Part shown: one piece after another, positions 11,505 to 22,481 of the stretch | Numbering within the stretch: position 1 is the stretch's first letter | Layout: each line of letters begins with the position of its first letter | Source: Alnus glutinosa | Lineage: Eukaryota; Streptophyta; Magnoliopsida; Fagales; Betulaceae | Length of the DNA stretch: 64,000 nt | Direction of reading: 5' to 3' | NCBI RefSeq assembly: GCF_958979055.1 | Contig: NC_084897.1 | Location: 24,145,628-24,209,627, forward strand | Position numbers and translations under genes: made by a program | The notes under the pieces: model-generated | Databases searched by the model: none | Told to the model about the DNA's origin: nothing | What the model saw: the letters and a program-made list of their open reading frames with translations, nothing else

Positions 11505-12521
11505 TGGGATCTGGCTTCTGTGCTGTAATTTCCTCTACAGAACAGATGTTGTAAAAATATAGAAAGGCTTAGATTTGATCACATTTCTTTTAACCACACG
11601 TCGTCGTTTTTTATCCAAAGTCTTCTCCTTCCCTTAGGACCCTTATAGAGAAGACTGGTTTTGCTCAATCCTCCGTTGCACAATTTCACACATACAGTTA
11701 TACTCTCGCCCATGAAAATCAAGAGAGAGAGAGAGAGATGAGGCGTTTTTATACATTATGTTGCAGCTTCAGTCCCCCTTTTCTCTCTCTCTCTCTCTCT
11801 CTCACACTCACGGCTTCACCTCGATCTATTTCTCTGTCCTCACACCCTCTCTATACTTCTCTATGTTTTTCACTGAAATCTTCAACTTCGCGGCTTCTTT
11901 AACAAGTTACAAGCTTGATTTTGTTCCGATGGAACTCAAAATTTTGAACAAATTGAAAGAACTCCTTGTGTCATAGTTTGCCTTGAAAATAGATGGCGTC
12001 AATTGCCTCAACTTTTTACCCACATTTTGTTGGGCACCACGACTTCGTATGGATTAAGGATATTGGATTTAAATTTGGACCGTTATTGTTTTTACAGCAG
12101 ATCTTTCCTCAAAGAGTGCTCAGGTGAGGGAATTTCAGAGAGAAATAGAGAGAGAAAACTACCTCAAACCCATAAAGTCCCTTACTGATTTCTTGCTCTA
12201 AAGTTTCCTCTTGAAATTTCATAGAAGCATAATTTTTTTGCTGGAGAAGGAAGGGTAAGTGGCTTCTTGTTTGAGGAGGGAAGGACATTTGAGAGGGGAA
12301 GAGTCGGAGAAAAAGACACGTGAAAGAGAGAAGAAGAATGTGTCTTCTCTGTAAGGGCCCTAAAGGAAGAAGAAGACTTTGGGAAAAAAACAAAAGAAGA
12401 ATACTTTGGATAAAAAACGACAACGTGTGGCTTAAAAGAAATGTGATTAAATCTAAGCCTTCCAATATTTTTACAGCATCTGTGCTGTAGTTTCCACTAC
12501 AGCACAGAAGCCGGACTCGTA
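11505..12521. mobile_element. MULE-like non-autonomous element, 1.0 kb
   Basis: The ends form an inverted repeat of about 180 bp around GGCTTCTGTGCTGTA and CACATTTCTTTTAA, flanked by TGTTGAAAA/TGTTGAAAG (9 bp, one mismatch). Frames inside (for example 11758-11976) are low-complexity and unconvincing. Solo ends of a related family (GGGATCCGGCTTC) appear on the minus strand near 37200-37255 and 50450-50490. Confidence 0.75.
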
Positions 12522-12530
12522 TGTTGAAAG

Positions 12531-14030
12531 TTCCAGTCCTCTTTTTCTTGCCTAATTCTATAGGCTCATAAAGTGACCTGACTCTATATATTTGCCCAAT
12601 TGTTTTGCAATGTTAACGTCAAAAGGTAACTGTTTTGCAATGTTAACGTTAAAAGGTATTGGAAGCTCCATTCCAAAAAAAAAAAAAAAAAAAAAAAAAG
12701 GTATTGGAAGCCATATCTTTTGTTTTTGGAATACTTCACTTAAAGTAATATTTCTTGTATAATAAAACTAATGTAAAAATTATTTTCAATTTTTTTACAA
12801 AGTGTGTAATGTTGTGCAACATTAATTTTCACGTTAACTTTGTTGTACAAAGTGTGTACAAATGTTGTACAGCAAACATTACTCATTCACTTATCCCCTT
12901 TGATGTGTAACGAGTTTTGCAATGTTAATCTTGGATTATCAAAAGTTGTAACGTGAGTATCCTATTTTTCAATCACTTTTAATTTCACCCCTACCGTGAG
13001 GGCTTTTGAATTAATTCAAATGACTAATAAGTAAAATGTCTCATATCCTTATAAAAATTATAAAATACAAATTTATCCTTAAATTTTTATTTTTTTTTTT
13101 TTAAAAAAAAAAGTAAACCAGTCCACCCACGGCTGAGGTGACCCATTGCTGGTAGTGGGTCACTAGGGAAGTAAATTTTCACTTTATTTTAAACTAAATT
13201 TTCACTTTATTTTAAACTAGGTATTTTGGTCATTTTGGCATCTCCGTTTAGATTTAACAAAAAATCTTAATGGAGGAGTGAAATTGAAAGAGGCTGAAAA
13301 ATAGGATATCTATATTGCAACACTTTTAATAATTCGAGATTAACATTGAAAACCCATAACATATGAGGAGCTAAGTGTTGAATTCAATAAGAATAATAAT
13401 AATAATAATTTTTTTTTTTTTTTTAAAAAAAAAGCATATATATTAACAATACCTCAGAAGGGACCCACTCTGAAGATGAAGGGGTTAAAAAAACTCGAAA
13501 GAAAAGACAAGGCTCATTGATCATTTAAGGAAAAATACAGTTTACCTCCTTAAGTATTACTACTTTGACATTTTTTATCTTTAAAGTTTAAAATGTGACA
13601 ATTAAACTCTACAAATTATCAAATTGTGGCACTTTGCACTCTTGATCCATTAAGTTTTTCCGTCTGTGTGGATTGAAATTACATCAAGCGCACAAGACAT
13701 TTCAGCCCTAAATTAAATGCCCGGAGGTAAAGTGTGTTTTTCATAAACTTTGTGGGGGCAGGGCTAATGCAATTCAATTTTTACACCTAATAATTTTTTT
13801 TTAAAAAAAAAAAAAAAAAAAACCCAAAAAAAATGAAAAGAAATTCCTTAGCTAGCTAGGATCCCTTTATCTATTAAAACTGTAAAGAAAGATAGGTTTT
13901 GGGATGAAATTGCCTTAGCAAGGGTTGTGTTGCATATATTCTTTTATAGCTAAAATGCAGTGTGATTCTGTTGTGTGTGTTGTGTAAATGTTTATGAGCC
14001 TTACTCACTTTTAAAAGACATATTGATAGA
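12531..14030. other. Segment X, non-coding, collinear with unit C
   Basis: Blocks at 12640-12960, 13190-13500 and 13530-13870 match 61825-61950, 62345-62640 and 62660-63030. Simple A/T tracts mark several small indels. Unit C carries a CACTA insertion that is missing here near 12963. No gene is recognised. Confidence 0.75.
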
Positions 14031-14034
14031 GGAG

Positions 14035-14478
14035 GGGATACTATATCTTATAAAGTGTACATGTTATGTATCTCTTGGCGATGTGGGATATTTTAACACG
14101 CTCCCTCATGTATGACAACTTTGGCCAAACAAGTATTCAATATCGGGAGGGAAAAGCTCATCATTGTCCAATGAACCGGCTTTGATACCATGTAAAATTA
14201 TCACTTATCCTAGAAGCTTAAGCTTATGGCGTCTTTTGAGAGTGAGTAAGACCCATTGACTTTTAGATGGTATCAGAGTCAAAAGTCCTGAGTTTGAACT
14301 TTGACTCCATCATTTATCTCCAATTTCGATTAAATATTACACGTATTGGGCCTAGCTTACCTATTAAAAAGAAGTCTGAGCCCACACGTGAGGGAGATTG
14401 TTAAAATATTAATGATTAAGTGATTAAATTTAATTATTCCTATAAGCTTAAGCTTTTAGAATAATTGATAATTTAACA
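14035..14478. mobile_element. TRIM-like LTR fossil fragments in both orientations
   Basis: A tRNA-Met-type primer site word (TGGTATCAGAGTC, 14268-14280) precedes a purine-rich GAGGGAGAT and an 80-bp terminal repeat from TGTTAAAATATT to TTTAACA (14399-14478). A second fragment with the same end sequence lies in reverse orientation near 14085-14110. No coding sequence is present. The whole is old and broken. Confidence 0.5.
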
Positions 14479-15481
14479 TATTAACCATAGTATCCTTAAC
14501 ATAAAAAATAAAAAATAAAAAATAACAAAAAAAGAAAAAGAAAATGCATCAACAGTATGATGGGAAAAGTGTTCTCCAAAAGTCAAGGCAAAATCTCCGA
14601 TGCTTGAATGAAATATTGATCAGTTTGAGAATCTTCGCTGGTTTCTTCCATACGGTGAACATCACCTTCGCTGGTTTCTTCCATACGGTGAACATCACCT
14701 CGACCTGATTTATGAGATGCCATAATTTCCATGAAGAACAGTCTTTTCTAATTAATACGAAAGTAACATGTGCAACCACCGTGTAGAAATGGGCATATAT
14801 ATGGTGGAGATATTCAAATGCAATGTCAGTTGTCGTAATTAATGATGTTTGAATTATCGTGAGATTACTGCCACTTTTTGAAACTCACATGTTACAACTT
14901 TAGCACCAACGTAACATAGGATCTAAAATTCAGGACTCTAGTCTCTACCCACTGGTGATTGTAAGAACTTGTAAGGGAATGAAATATTTGTTCCATATTA
15001 TTCACAGTGAAGTATACACTATTTATGCACCAAAGAGACGTCGTTGGGTGTCTGCACACAATGTGTTGTCAATTACAGATTTGTGAACGTGAGAATATGG
15101 TTTGTAATACTTTGCCTTCTTGATATGAGAAATTATATTTGTACATGTATTGTACATATTTGGTACATCTGTTTTCTAAATATTTAGATTTGTAAGAATT
15201 AAAAAGACTCATACAAATCTAATAGTTGATTTAGAAAAATTGTGTACAAAAGACATACATGTAAAGGCTGACTTGTTCCTTATGTGTTGGCAACGTCTCT
15301 ACGTGATCTGCCGGATTGATTGGTGGAATATTGTCTAACAGCAACGTACTAGATTGATTGGTGGTGATTGGTGGAGTATATATTGGTGGAATATTGTCTA
15401 ACAGCAACTTGTCTACGTGATCGATCTGCTAGATTGATTGGTGGAGTATTGTCTAACAGTGATGACTTTGACAACAATATT
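14479..15481. other. Segment Y of unit A with short tandem repeats
   Basis: A 33-bp unit is doubled at 14633-14698. From 14700 the DNA is collinear with unit B at 37950-38710. Around 15310-15470 an irregular repeat of GATTGGTGGA and TTGTCTAACAG occurs, shorter in unit B. The frames here come from these repeats and are not taken as genes. Confidence 0.7.
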
Positions 15482-15486
15482 ATTGG

Positions 15487-15921
15487 TGTTAGGGAAATAT
15501 TTGTCCCCACTTTGGAGTGGGCCGGGTTGGCCCACTTATGGGATTTTGGATCCCGGAAAAGGTTAGTCCCCGGACGAGAACCTTGGTTGCAGAAAACTTT
15601 CAATATTTATGAGACCAATCAAATTAAGTCAGAGAAGATATCAGACGTCTCCATTGGGCCTTGTGCTTGACAGGGATAAAAATGACATATAGCACATCGG
15701 GGTATAAAAAGGGAATAAAAAAAATAATGAAAAGGTAATTCATTATTCTCTGAGCTCTCTCTCTCTCTCTCCTCTTCACTTAAATACTGGACTGACTTGA
15801 TCGTCGGAAGAGGCTCCGTCGGCCAACCCCCGGCGGGTCTTTCCTGTTTTGCAGGCCAAGGCGCGGATGAAGGGGACGTCTCTGATCATGCCACGTCACC
15901 GGCCCAAAAAAATCATCAACA
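15487..15921 (+). mobile_element. Solo LTR
   Basis: The 435-bp element starts TGTTAGGG, ends CATCAACA and is flanked by a perfect 5-bp duplication ATTGG (15482-15486, 15922-15926). A TATA-like GGTATAAAAAG lies near 15700, followed by a CT repeat. Unit B lacks it at the matching place (near 38720). Only one LTR is present, so the internal part was probably lost by LTR-LTR recombination. Confidence 0.82.
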
Positions 15922-15926
15922 ATTGG

Positions 15927-16812
15927 CATGGCAACGTTCACCCATTTTTTGTCTCTCTTCTTTCAAACTTCCGAAAGTTCACTTATTTTTTAGTATTTAT
16001 CAATTTGGCCATGGGTTTAGACGATGCGGCTCACCGTCTGGTAAAACAAGTTTTTCAATATATTTATGATATTATCCACGTTAAGCATTGTTAGTCTAAC
16101 AAAAGTTGTGCTCGACTCCAATAAATAAATAATAATAATAAAAAATTACCATGGCGTGTCAAAATACTCTTTTGCATTTTTCTAAGACACTTGTGCATTT
16201 TTCTCTTCAAAATATCTTTAAAGTTATTAAAAAATTAAATTTAAAAAAATTAAACAAAAAAAAAAAAAAAAAGGAAAACTAAAAATATCAAAAAGGGGTT
16301 GCCCTTTTCAAATTAACCCCTTTAATTTCTTTTTTCAATTTTTTTTCTTAATAACTTCAACTGTATTTTGAAATAAAAATGTAAAAGTATCTAATTTGAC
16401 ATGCGTACTATTATTAGTTTTTAAAATTTTGAGGCATAAATAAAAATATGATAATAATTCAGGAGGCTAAAAGTATATTTTCTTTTACGCTCCTATTATT
16501 TAAGGCCTACAGGTTATCATTCACCTAATTAAGCTTAAGACGTAACCATTGGGTTAATTATAATGTTCAAAGTTATTACTACAATTGTTTTGTTTTATAT
16601 TTCATTTTCAATGGGTTGACGAGGGATCTGCATAAACTGATAAAAGTCTCCCTATTTTGTTTCCAATGACTATAAAGCTGGTGGCTGAAACTTTAGCACC
16701 ATCGATCAGGATATAAACCGAAAGTTCATGTGTCATTTCCTGTGCGCGATTACTCGCTTCCAACTTGCCTTTACGCTCTCTCTCCCCCTCCCAAGCCGCG
16801 GCCATCTCTTTC
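15927..16812. other. Upstream region of LecRK A
   Basis: AT-rich DNA with an imperfect inverted repeat at about 16145-16415 (GGCGTGTCAAAATAC against a matching arm) that may be an old MITE. From 16535 to 16812 the sequence matches the unit B upstream region 38975-39431, so it holds the ancestral LecRK promoter. Confidence 0.6.
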
Positions 16813-17294
16813 ATGGACATACCTATGTTGCCTCTCTTCTTCTTCCTTCTACTTCTTCCCACCGCTTATTCAGTTTCTTTCCAAATAACTCGATTTGAAC
16901 CCACTGCCACCGACATACTGTATCTGGGTGATGCTGTACCTTCTGCTGGAGCCATTGAAATGATCAACACAAATAAACTTGATTGCCGAGTAGGTTTGGC
17001 CATCTATGCTAAGAGGGTGCCAATCTGGGACTCTGATACGAGAAAGCTCACTGACTTTACTTCACATTACTCCTTCACTATCAACACCCAAGGACATTCT
17101 CACTATGCCAGTGGGCTAGCATTCTTCTTGGCTCCTGCTGGGTTTGAAATCCCGCCAAATTCATCTGGTGGATTTCTAGGCCTATTCAACACCACAACCA
17201 GTACTGAATCTACTGATTCATCTCGGAACCAAATTGTTCTTGTTGAGTTCGACTCATTCCCGAACTACCCTGGATGGGATCCTCGATTTGAGCA

Positions 17295-18268
17295 AAGCAG
17301 CAAAAAGCCCCTCCAACGGATTCTCTAAACTTAACGCTAGAATACATTCATGAGCATTTGTGAACAGTATCACTCCACATGTGGCGTGATACTGTTCACA
17401 CATCTATCATTATTTTATTCTTCTTTCTCTCACTTCCTTTGACCTTTTTTCCTCTTTTTCTTGTCATTCTCCGCATCTCTCTCTCGTGCTCTTCTCCTCC
17501 TTTTTTTTTTCTCCTTTTCCTTTCCATTGATTTGGCTTTGCTTTCCTGTTCGGTGAATTTTTTGGCAGTCTTGTAGGCTCAACTGGAAGTTGGGTTTTCT
17601 CTTTGGATTGTTTCCGCAATAGGTTGGAGGATGGGTATGGGATTTGGTCGGCGTGGACGCAGAACCGGCCTTGGAATACGCCGCCGGGAGGAGTGATTTT
17701 CACCGATGGGTCGGCGTGGACGTAAATGCTGTAGAGGTGACAGTTGCCATTGAAGAATTTCTCGAGAAAGGGAGCAAAAGAGAGGTCGGAGTTTGTGAGG
17801 AAGAGGAAGGCAATCTTGGGCTTGGGATTGGTGGCGGTGCCCAAGTGGGAGTGCGTGGAGCACGTGCGCACGGGGGAAAGGCGGGTGGCCTTGCGGAAGA
17901 GAGCGAGGTCATCGAAGAAGCGTGCCAGCGGGAGGATTTTATGGCCGAAGACAAAGAGAAGGGGTAAGGAGAGGAACAGAGCGAAGCAGAGGACAAATGG
18001 GGTTGATGATCAGGTGATGGATGAAGGTACTGTTGAACAGGTCTGGTTCGGTGTGTAGAAGTTTTTGGACGGTGATGTGTTTTACTTGGTGAATATGTGT
18101 TTTTAATTAAAATGAATAAAAATTAAAATTGATTATTTTAATAAAATAGAGAGAAGTTTAGATAAGCTGATAAATGAGAGTGTTGAAAAGTGGTTAGCTA
18201 AACTAGTAAAAGTGAGATTTGGTTAGCTATTCTAGATAAAATTTTAGATAATCTGCTGGGAGTGCTCT
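17295..18268. mobile_element. TIR element inserted in the LecRK A lectin exon
   Basis: Alignment to copies B and C shows 0.97 kb of foreign DNA between the FE and NSIAS codons. The ends are imperfectly inverted (CCAACGGATTCTCTAAA left, CAGCAGATTATCTAAA from the right). No clear target duplication is visible, and roughly 11 bp of the gene are missing. A perfect hairpin GTGAACAGTATCA...TGATACTGTTCAC lies at 17368-17400. Superfamily not assigned. It carries a glycosyltransferase-like fragment. Confidence 0.75.
17640..18000 (-). pseudogene. GT14 / Core-2-I-branching-like glycosyltransferase fragment (captured)
   Basis: Read on the minus strand, a frame has a membrane-anchor-like FVLCFALFLSLPLLFVFGHK and then KIAFLFLTNSDLSFAPFLEKFF and YSIYVHADPSVKITPPGGVF. 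This is the N-terminal pattern of plant Golgi GT14 (Branch domain) proteins. Only about the first 120 residues are present and the catalytic remainder is absent. The anchor is one base out of frame with the codons in front of it. GC content is much higher than in the surroundings, as expected for captured exon DNA. It is antisense to the LecRK. Confidence 0.72.
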
Positions 18269-19723
18269 AACATCAACTCAATTGCTTCTGCTATTTCCAC
18301 CCCTTGGAATGCCAGCTCGCACAGTGGAGACACCGCTGATGTATGGATCACCTACAATGCTTCTACCAAGAATTTGAGTGTCTCTTGGAAGTACCAAACA
18401 ACCTCTAATACTTCGGAGAATACCAGTCTTTTTTATGAAATTGATCTCAGGGAAATTCTTGCCGAGTGGGTCACTGTTGGATTTTCAGCCACTACATCTG
18501 ACGTTGGAGAGCTAGTTAAAATTCAATCGTGGGAATTCAGTTCAAGTTTAGACATTAAGGAAAAAAATGGAAATAATGCAAAAAAGAAGAGATTAGTGGT
18601 TGGTTTAACAGTTTCGGGTGGTGTTCTGATAGCCGGGGCAATTACAACGTTTGTAATATTGTGGACGTGGAAGGGAAATAAGGGAACTGCAGACACAGTG
18701 AACTTAATATCGATAAACGACGACCTAGAAAGAGGAGCGGGACCAAGAAGGTTCTCTTATAACGAGCTTGCATTAGCCACCTACAACTTCTCAAATGAGA
18801 GGAAATTGGGTGAAGGAGGGTTCGGCGCCGTTTACAAGGGGTATTTAACTGATTTAGACATTCCAATAGCTGTGAAGAAAATCTCAAGCGGGTCTAAACA
18901 GGGGAAGAAAGAATACATCACTGAAGTGAAGATCATTAGCCGGCTGAGGCACCGGAATCTTGTGCAACTCATAGGATGGTGTCATGACAGAGGTGAGTTC
19001 CTACTTGTCTACGAGTTTATGCCAAATGGTAGCCTTGATGCTCACCTCTTTGGGAAGAGGAGTCCTCTTCCTTGGGTAGTGAGATACAAGATATCTCTTG
19101 GATTGGCCTCCGCGTTGCTCTATCTTCATGAAGAGTGGGAGCAATGTGTGGTGCACCGGGATATCAAATCCAGCAATGTCATGCTAGACTCTAGTTTCGC
19201 TGTCAAGCTTGGTGACTTTGGATTGGCTCGACTTACGGATCACGAGCTAGATCCCCAAACAACCGGGTTGGCCGGAACTTTAGGATACATGGCTCCAGAA
19301 TGCATGGGCACAGGTAGGACTAGTAAAGAGTCGGACGTGTACAGCTTTGGGGTGGTTGCCTTAGAAATTGCTACTGGAAGAAGGTCAGGTTATCCCATGG
19401 AAGAGGATTCTGACGTAGGCTTGGTCCAGTGGGTTTGGAATCAGTATGGGAGAGGAGATCTTCTTTTGGCAGTGGATGGGAAGCTGCAAAATGATCTTGA
19501 CGAAAAACAGGTCGAGTGCTTGATTATTGTTGGACTTTGGTGTGCTCACCCTGATCGAAGTCTCAGGCCCTCCATTAGGCAAGCAATTCAAGTTCTTAAT
19601 TTTGATGCAACCACACCAAATCTTCCAACACAGATGCCTGCTCCCATGTATCATGTACCGATAGCATCAGTCGGCACCAGTGAACCTTTGATCACTACCA
19701 GCCTTCAAGAGGTGGGTCGTTGA

Positions 19724-20025
19724 ATTAACTTTTAAAAACTGTTTATATTGTCTATTAATTAATTGTCTGTTTATCTGTGGGATTCGTTAAGTTCTATGCA
19801 TATATGCATCACACTCCTTGAAAATGTGTTATACAACTTCTCATTTCCAATACAATATCTTCAAATGCTGAATGAGAAAGACGCTCGATATGCCTTACTG
19901 CATAACGGTCTCCTCGGACTGAAGAGAAGTTGCTTTCTAAGATTAGATGGGAAGTGAAAGCCCGGTTGCTCTCTAAGGTGTCTCAAAAGTAGGCTCGTTC
20001 CTCTGTTCTGGTCCTCTGTTTTCTT

Positions 20026-20066
<41 letters not shown>

Positions 20067-20202
20067 CTGCTGGTTGCTATGTGATTCTGAGTGTTGTTTG
20101 AGTGTTAGGTTCTGTTGAGAACCGTGATTCCAGTTTCTGGAGTGTGTAGAAGTTGAGTTTGATCAATAAAGATTTTATTCACCCAAAAATTAAAAAAAAA
20201 AA
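19724..20202. other. 3' flank of LecRK A
   Basis: Matches the DNA after LecRK B (46850-47110) except for about 180 bp present only here. Contains a T tract of more than 40 bases near 20023-20067 and an AATAAA word (20165) followed by an A-rich stretch that became the Pack-MULE target. Confidence 0.65.
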
Positions 20203-20875
20203 GGGTTAACTTCACAGAAGGGTATCGAACTATCCGCGATTCCACAGAAGGGTACTAAACTATCATTTCTCTCGAACCCGGAATTTTAACTATCAAAATG
20301 AGTCACAGAAGGGCATTCCGTTTGGTTTCAACGTTAAAACGTGACGGAAGTCGAGTCACGTGACTTCCATATGACTTTTTTAATGCGTTCTACCTGTTTT
20401 GCCCCCGCCTAAACAAATAAATTACATCTCTTCCCACCTTCCCCGTTTACTCTCTCTCTCTCTGTTAAACGCACTTAAAAAGTTTCCCTATCCTTTTACT
20501 TGCCAAACTCTGATGGCTAGAGCTCTGCTTATATATATATATATCATCGACTGTACGGACACACCTTAACCATCCACCTTGAGAGCCAGAGGCATGGCTT
20601 TGTTTTTTTTTTTTTTTGACTTGAAGATATATATAACGTAGAGATATATATATATACATATAGACTAAAAGGCCCCAGTCAATGAGTCAAAGTGAGACCA
20701 AGACACAAGACATATATCGATCAGGAAGGTCACACATAATCAACTCGGCCTTACAAATGGGACCCGCAAAGGGAAAATCCCAACGGAAAAAACCCGGGTT
20801 AGTCACGCAAAAATACAACGGCCTGAGCTCTGAGGGCCTCTGGGGGAGTACCGGCGTGGCGACAGGTGTCAGATC

Positions 20876-20883
20876 TATAAATA
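20876..20883 (+). promoter_or_regulatory. TATA box of the Pack-MULE gene
   Basis: TATAAATA lies 66 bp before the ATG of the PAH frame, so a short leader of about 35 nt would result. It probably came with the captured sequence, because it is outside the terminal repeat. Confidence 0.6.
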
Positions 20884-20941
20884 GAAGCCTCGGTAGTCTG
20901 CTGTCCTCTACGCTTGTCGGTGAACGTAAACAGTGTCTGTC

Positions 20942-21643
20942 ATGGAAAGAGCAGGGTTGAGCGAAGCCATCCGCTTCATAAACGAGGTGAGCATCCGCTT
21001 CCACCATGAGGAAGGTGTCTACAAGTGCTTCTTGGATTTCGTCAATATGCATCGAAAGGGGTTTGTGGACCTGAACTACGTTCGTGTTAATGTCGGTACT
21101 CTTTTTGAGGACCATCCGGATTTGCTTGATCGATTCTTGAGCTTTGCGTCGGATTCCAATAATGGGAAGAAGGAGAAGGAGAACAAGTCTCTTGCCTCTA
21201 TGGTCGAGGTGCTGGAGAAACATGGCTTAAAGGGTGCGTACGACCGAGGGCGGTTCTTGTTCAAGAAGATCGCCGGCGTTTTGGGTCGATCTGAATACGT
21301 CGAGTTCTTGACCCACTGTCGCCGTTACGGTTCTGGAGAGATTGATAGGGGTGACCTGAACCGTCTGGTTGCCAGTGTGCTTGGCGGCCTTCCAGGGCTT
21401 TTGGACGAGTTTTATGCTTTCTTGGAAGGTGACAAGTCACTGGGTCTGGGTACAACTACAAAGAAGAGAAAAAGGTCGGAAGATTACTTATCCGACAAGC
21501 CAAAGTTCTCAAATTGTCGACGAGGCCGGACACCAAATCTTCAAGATGATTATGAATATCATGTGGATGACAAACATGAAGTAAGGAAGCTAAAACAGAG
21601 GAAATACCACATGGCTCTTTTACACTCTGTTTTAGGAAGATAA
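20942..21643 (+). CDS. SIN3-like protein with paired amphipathic helix repeats, in a Pack-MULE
   Basis: ATG at 20942 gives 233 residues with no stop or intron. Residues about 5-70 (AIRFINEVSIRFHHEEGVYKCFLDF...VNVGTLFEDHPDLLDRFLSF, quoted in parts) fit a PAH domain: a helix, Y-x2-FL, a V-x2-LF and H-x-DLL-x2-F. Residues about 88-160 (RGRFLFKKIAGVLG, YVEFLTHCRRY, GLPGLLDEFYAFL) look like a second PAH copy. A basic KKRKR near residue 174 may be a nuclear signal. SIN3 proteins use PAH domains to hold transcription factors in histone deacetylase complexes. The HDAC-interaction region and the rest of SIN3 (over 1000 aa) are absent. If made, it could bind partners without recruiting HDAC, but this is inference. 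Expression is unknown. Confidence 0.75.
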   Translation: MERAGLSEAIRFINEVSIRFHHEEGVYKCFLDFVNMHRKGFVDLNYVRVNVGTLFEDHPDLLDRFLSFASDSNNGKKEKENKSLASMVEVLEKHGLKGAYDRGRFLFKKIAGVLGRSEYVEFLTHCRRYGSGEIDRGDLNRLVASVLGGLPGLLDEFYAFLEGDKSLGLGTTTKKRKRSEDYLSDKPKFSNCRRGRTPNLQDDYEYHVDDKHEVRKLKQRKYHMALLHSVLGR

Positions 21644-22481
21644 AACAGAGGAAATTCTTCTGCTTTGACATAAGTCTAGATTCCTGCATAAGATTCTTCT
21701 ACTTTGACGTTGAGATAGTCTGCAACCCGTAGCATGCATGCAGCACAAGAAATCGCATCCTCTGATCAAGAACACTAATAACGGCTCTGACGAGTTCATT
21801 GAGCATTTTTATCCCATGGCCACGCTCGTCTATTTCCACGTTCATTGAGCCTTTTTATCTCAAATTCGTGATGATAACCTCACCGCATAAATAATTGAAG
21901 ATATGAGTGATAGCTTGTGGGAGCATCCAGAGGTGTGAAATTTATCGGTCTGTTATTACTTCTTGGGATAATATCGAATGTCAAACCTAGTAGTGATAAT
22001 ATATCAGATGCAGGGATCCAGAAATGTCATGCTCTTTTGATTCATGAACTTTGTTAGATGTGACTCGTGAATATTTGCTGTAATCACTTTATTTTTTTAA
22101 TGATTTCAGTTATTGTTGTATGTAAGTTAAAATGGTCTATGTAAGCTCAAGTCCTGCTTACCAAAGCTTCTCTCCGGCCGGGTTGATGACAACTACTACA
22201 ATCTTCATGTGTGAGTGGAGAGTGGGTCCAGCTTGAGGAGTTGTGTTTACATGCATGAAAGTGAGGGGTAAAACGGACAAATGGTATTAAAAAAGTCACA
22301 TGAATGTCACGTGAATCGACTTCCGTCACGTTTTAACACCAAAACCAAACGGAATGCCCTTCTATGACTCATTTTGATAGTTAAAATTCCGGGTTCTAGA
22401 GAAATGATAGTTTAGTACCCTTCTGTGGAATCGCGGATAGTTCGATACCCTTCTGTGAAGTTAACCCAAAAAAAAAAAAAA

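Larger units (their letters stand above)
16813..19723 (+). pseudogene. L-type lectin receptor kinase, LecRK-IX-like, copy A (split by an insertion)
   Basis: The ancestral product is a plasma-membrane receptor kinase with an outer legume-lectin domain and an inner Ser/Thr kinase. ATG at 16813 begins a signal peptide (LPLFFFLLLLPTAYS); the lectin part runs to about 17294 and resumes at 18269. It continues with a transmembrane helix (near VSGGVLIAGAITTFVILW), P-loop LGEGGFGAVY, AVKK lysine, HRDIKSSN, DFG and APE, ending at 19723. LecRK genes normally lack introns. The 0.97-kb insertion ends the frame after FEQ and also removed about 11 bp of target, so the product should be truncated. The kinase half is still fully open and almost identical to copy B, so decay is recent or the kinase half is still conserved. 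Most similar known family: L-type LecRK IX.1. Confidence 0.9.
20203..22467. mobile_element. Pack-MULE carrying a SIN3-like frame
   Basis: Inverted ends of about 205 bp (20203-20410, 22262-22467) pair almost fully and resemble the MULE-1 ends (GGGTATCGAACTAT, TTTTGCCCC.CCTAAAC). It is inserted in an A run, so the 9-bp duplication can only be read as A9. Unit B keeps the uninterrupted A-rich site at about 47093-47113, which confirms the edges. There is no transposase. Between the ends lie a TATA box and an intact 233-codon frame. Confidence 0.92.

Noticed and set aside
11758-12465. Frames on both strands inside the 11505-12521 element
   Set aside because: Built from CT and GA simple repeats; no family match.
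17295-18268. Insertion in LecRK A as a spliced intron
   Set aside because: LecRK genes of this type lack introns, the edges do not fit GT-AG, and about 11 bp of coding sequence are missing.
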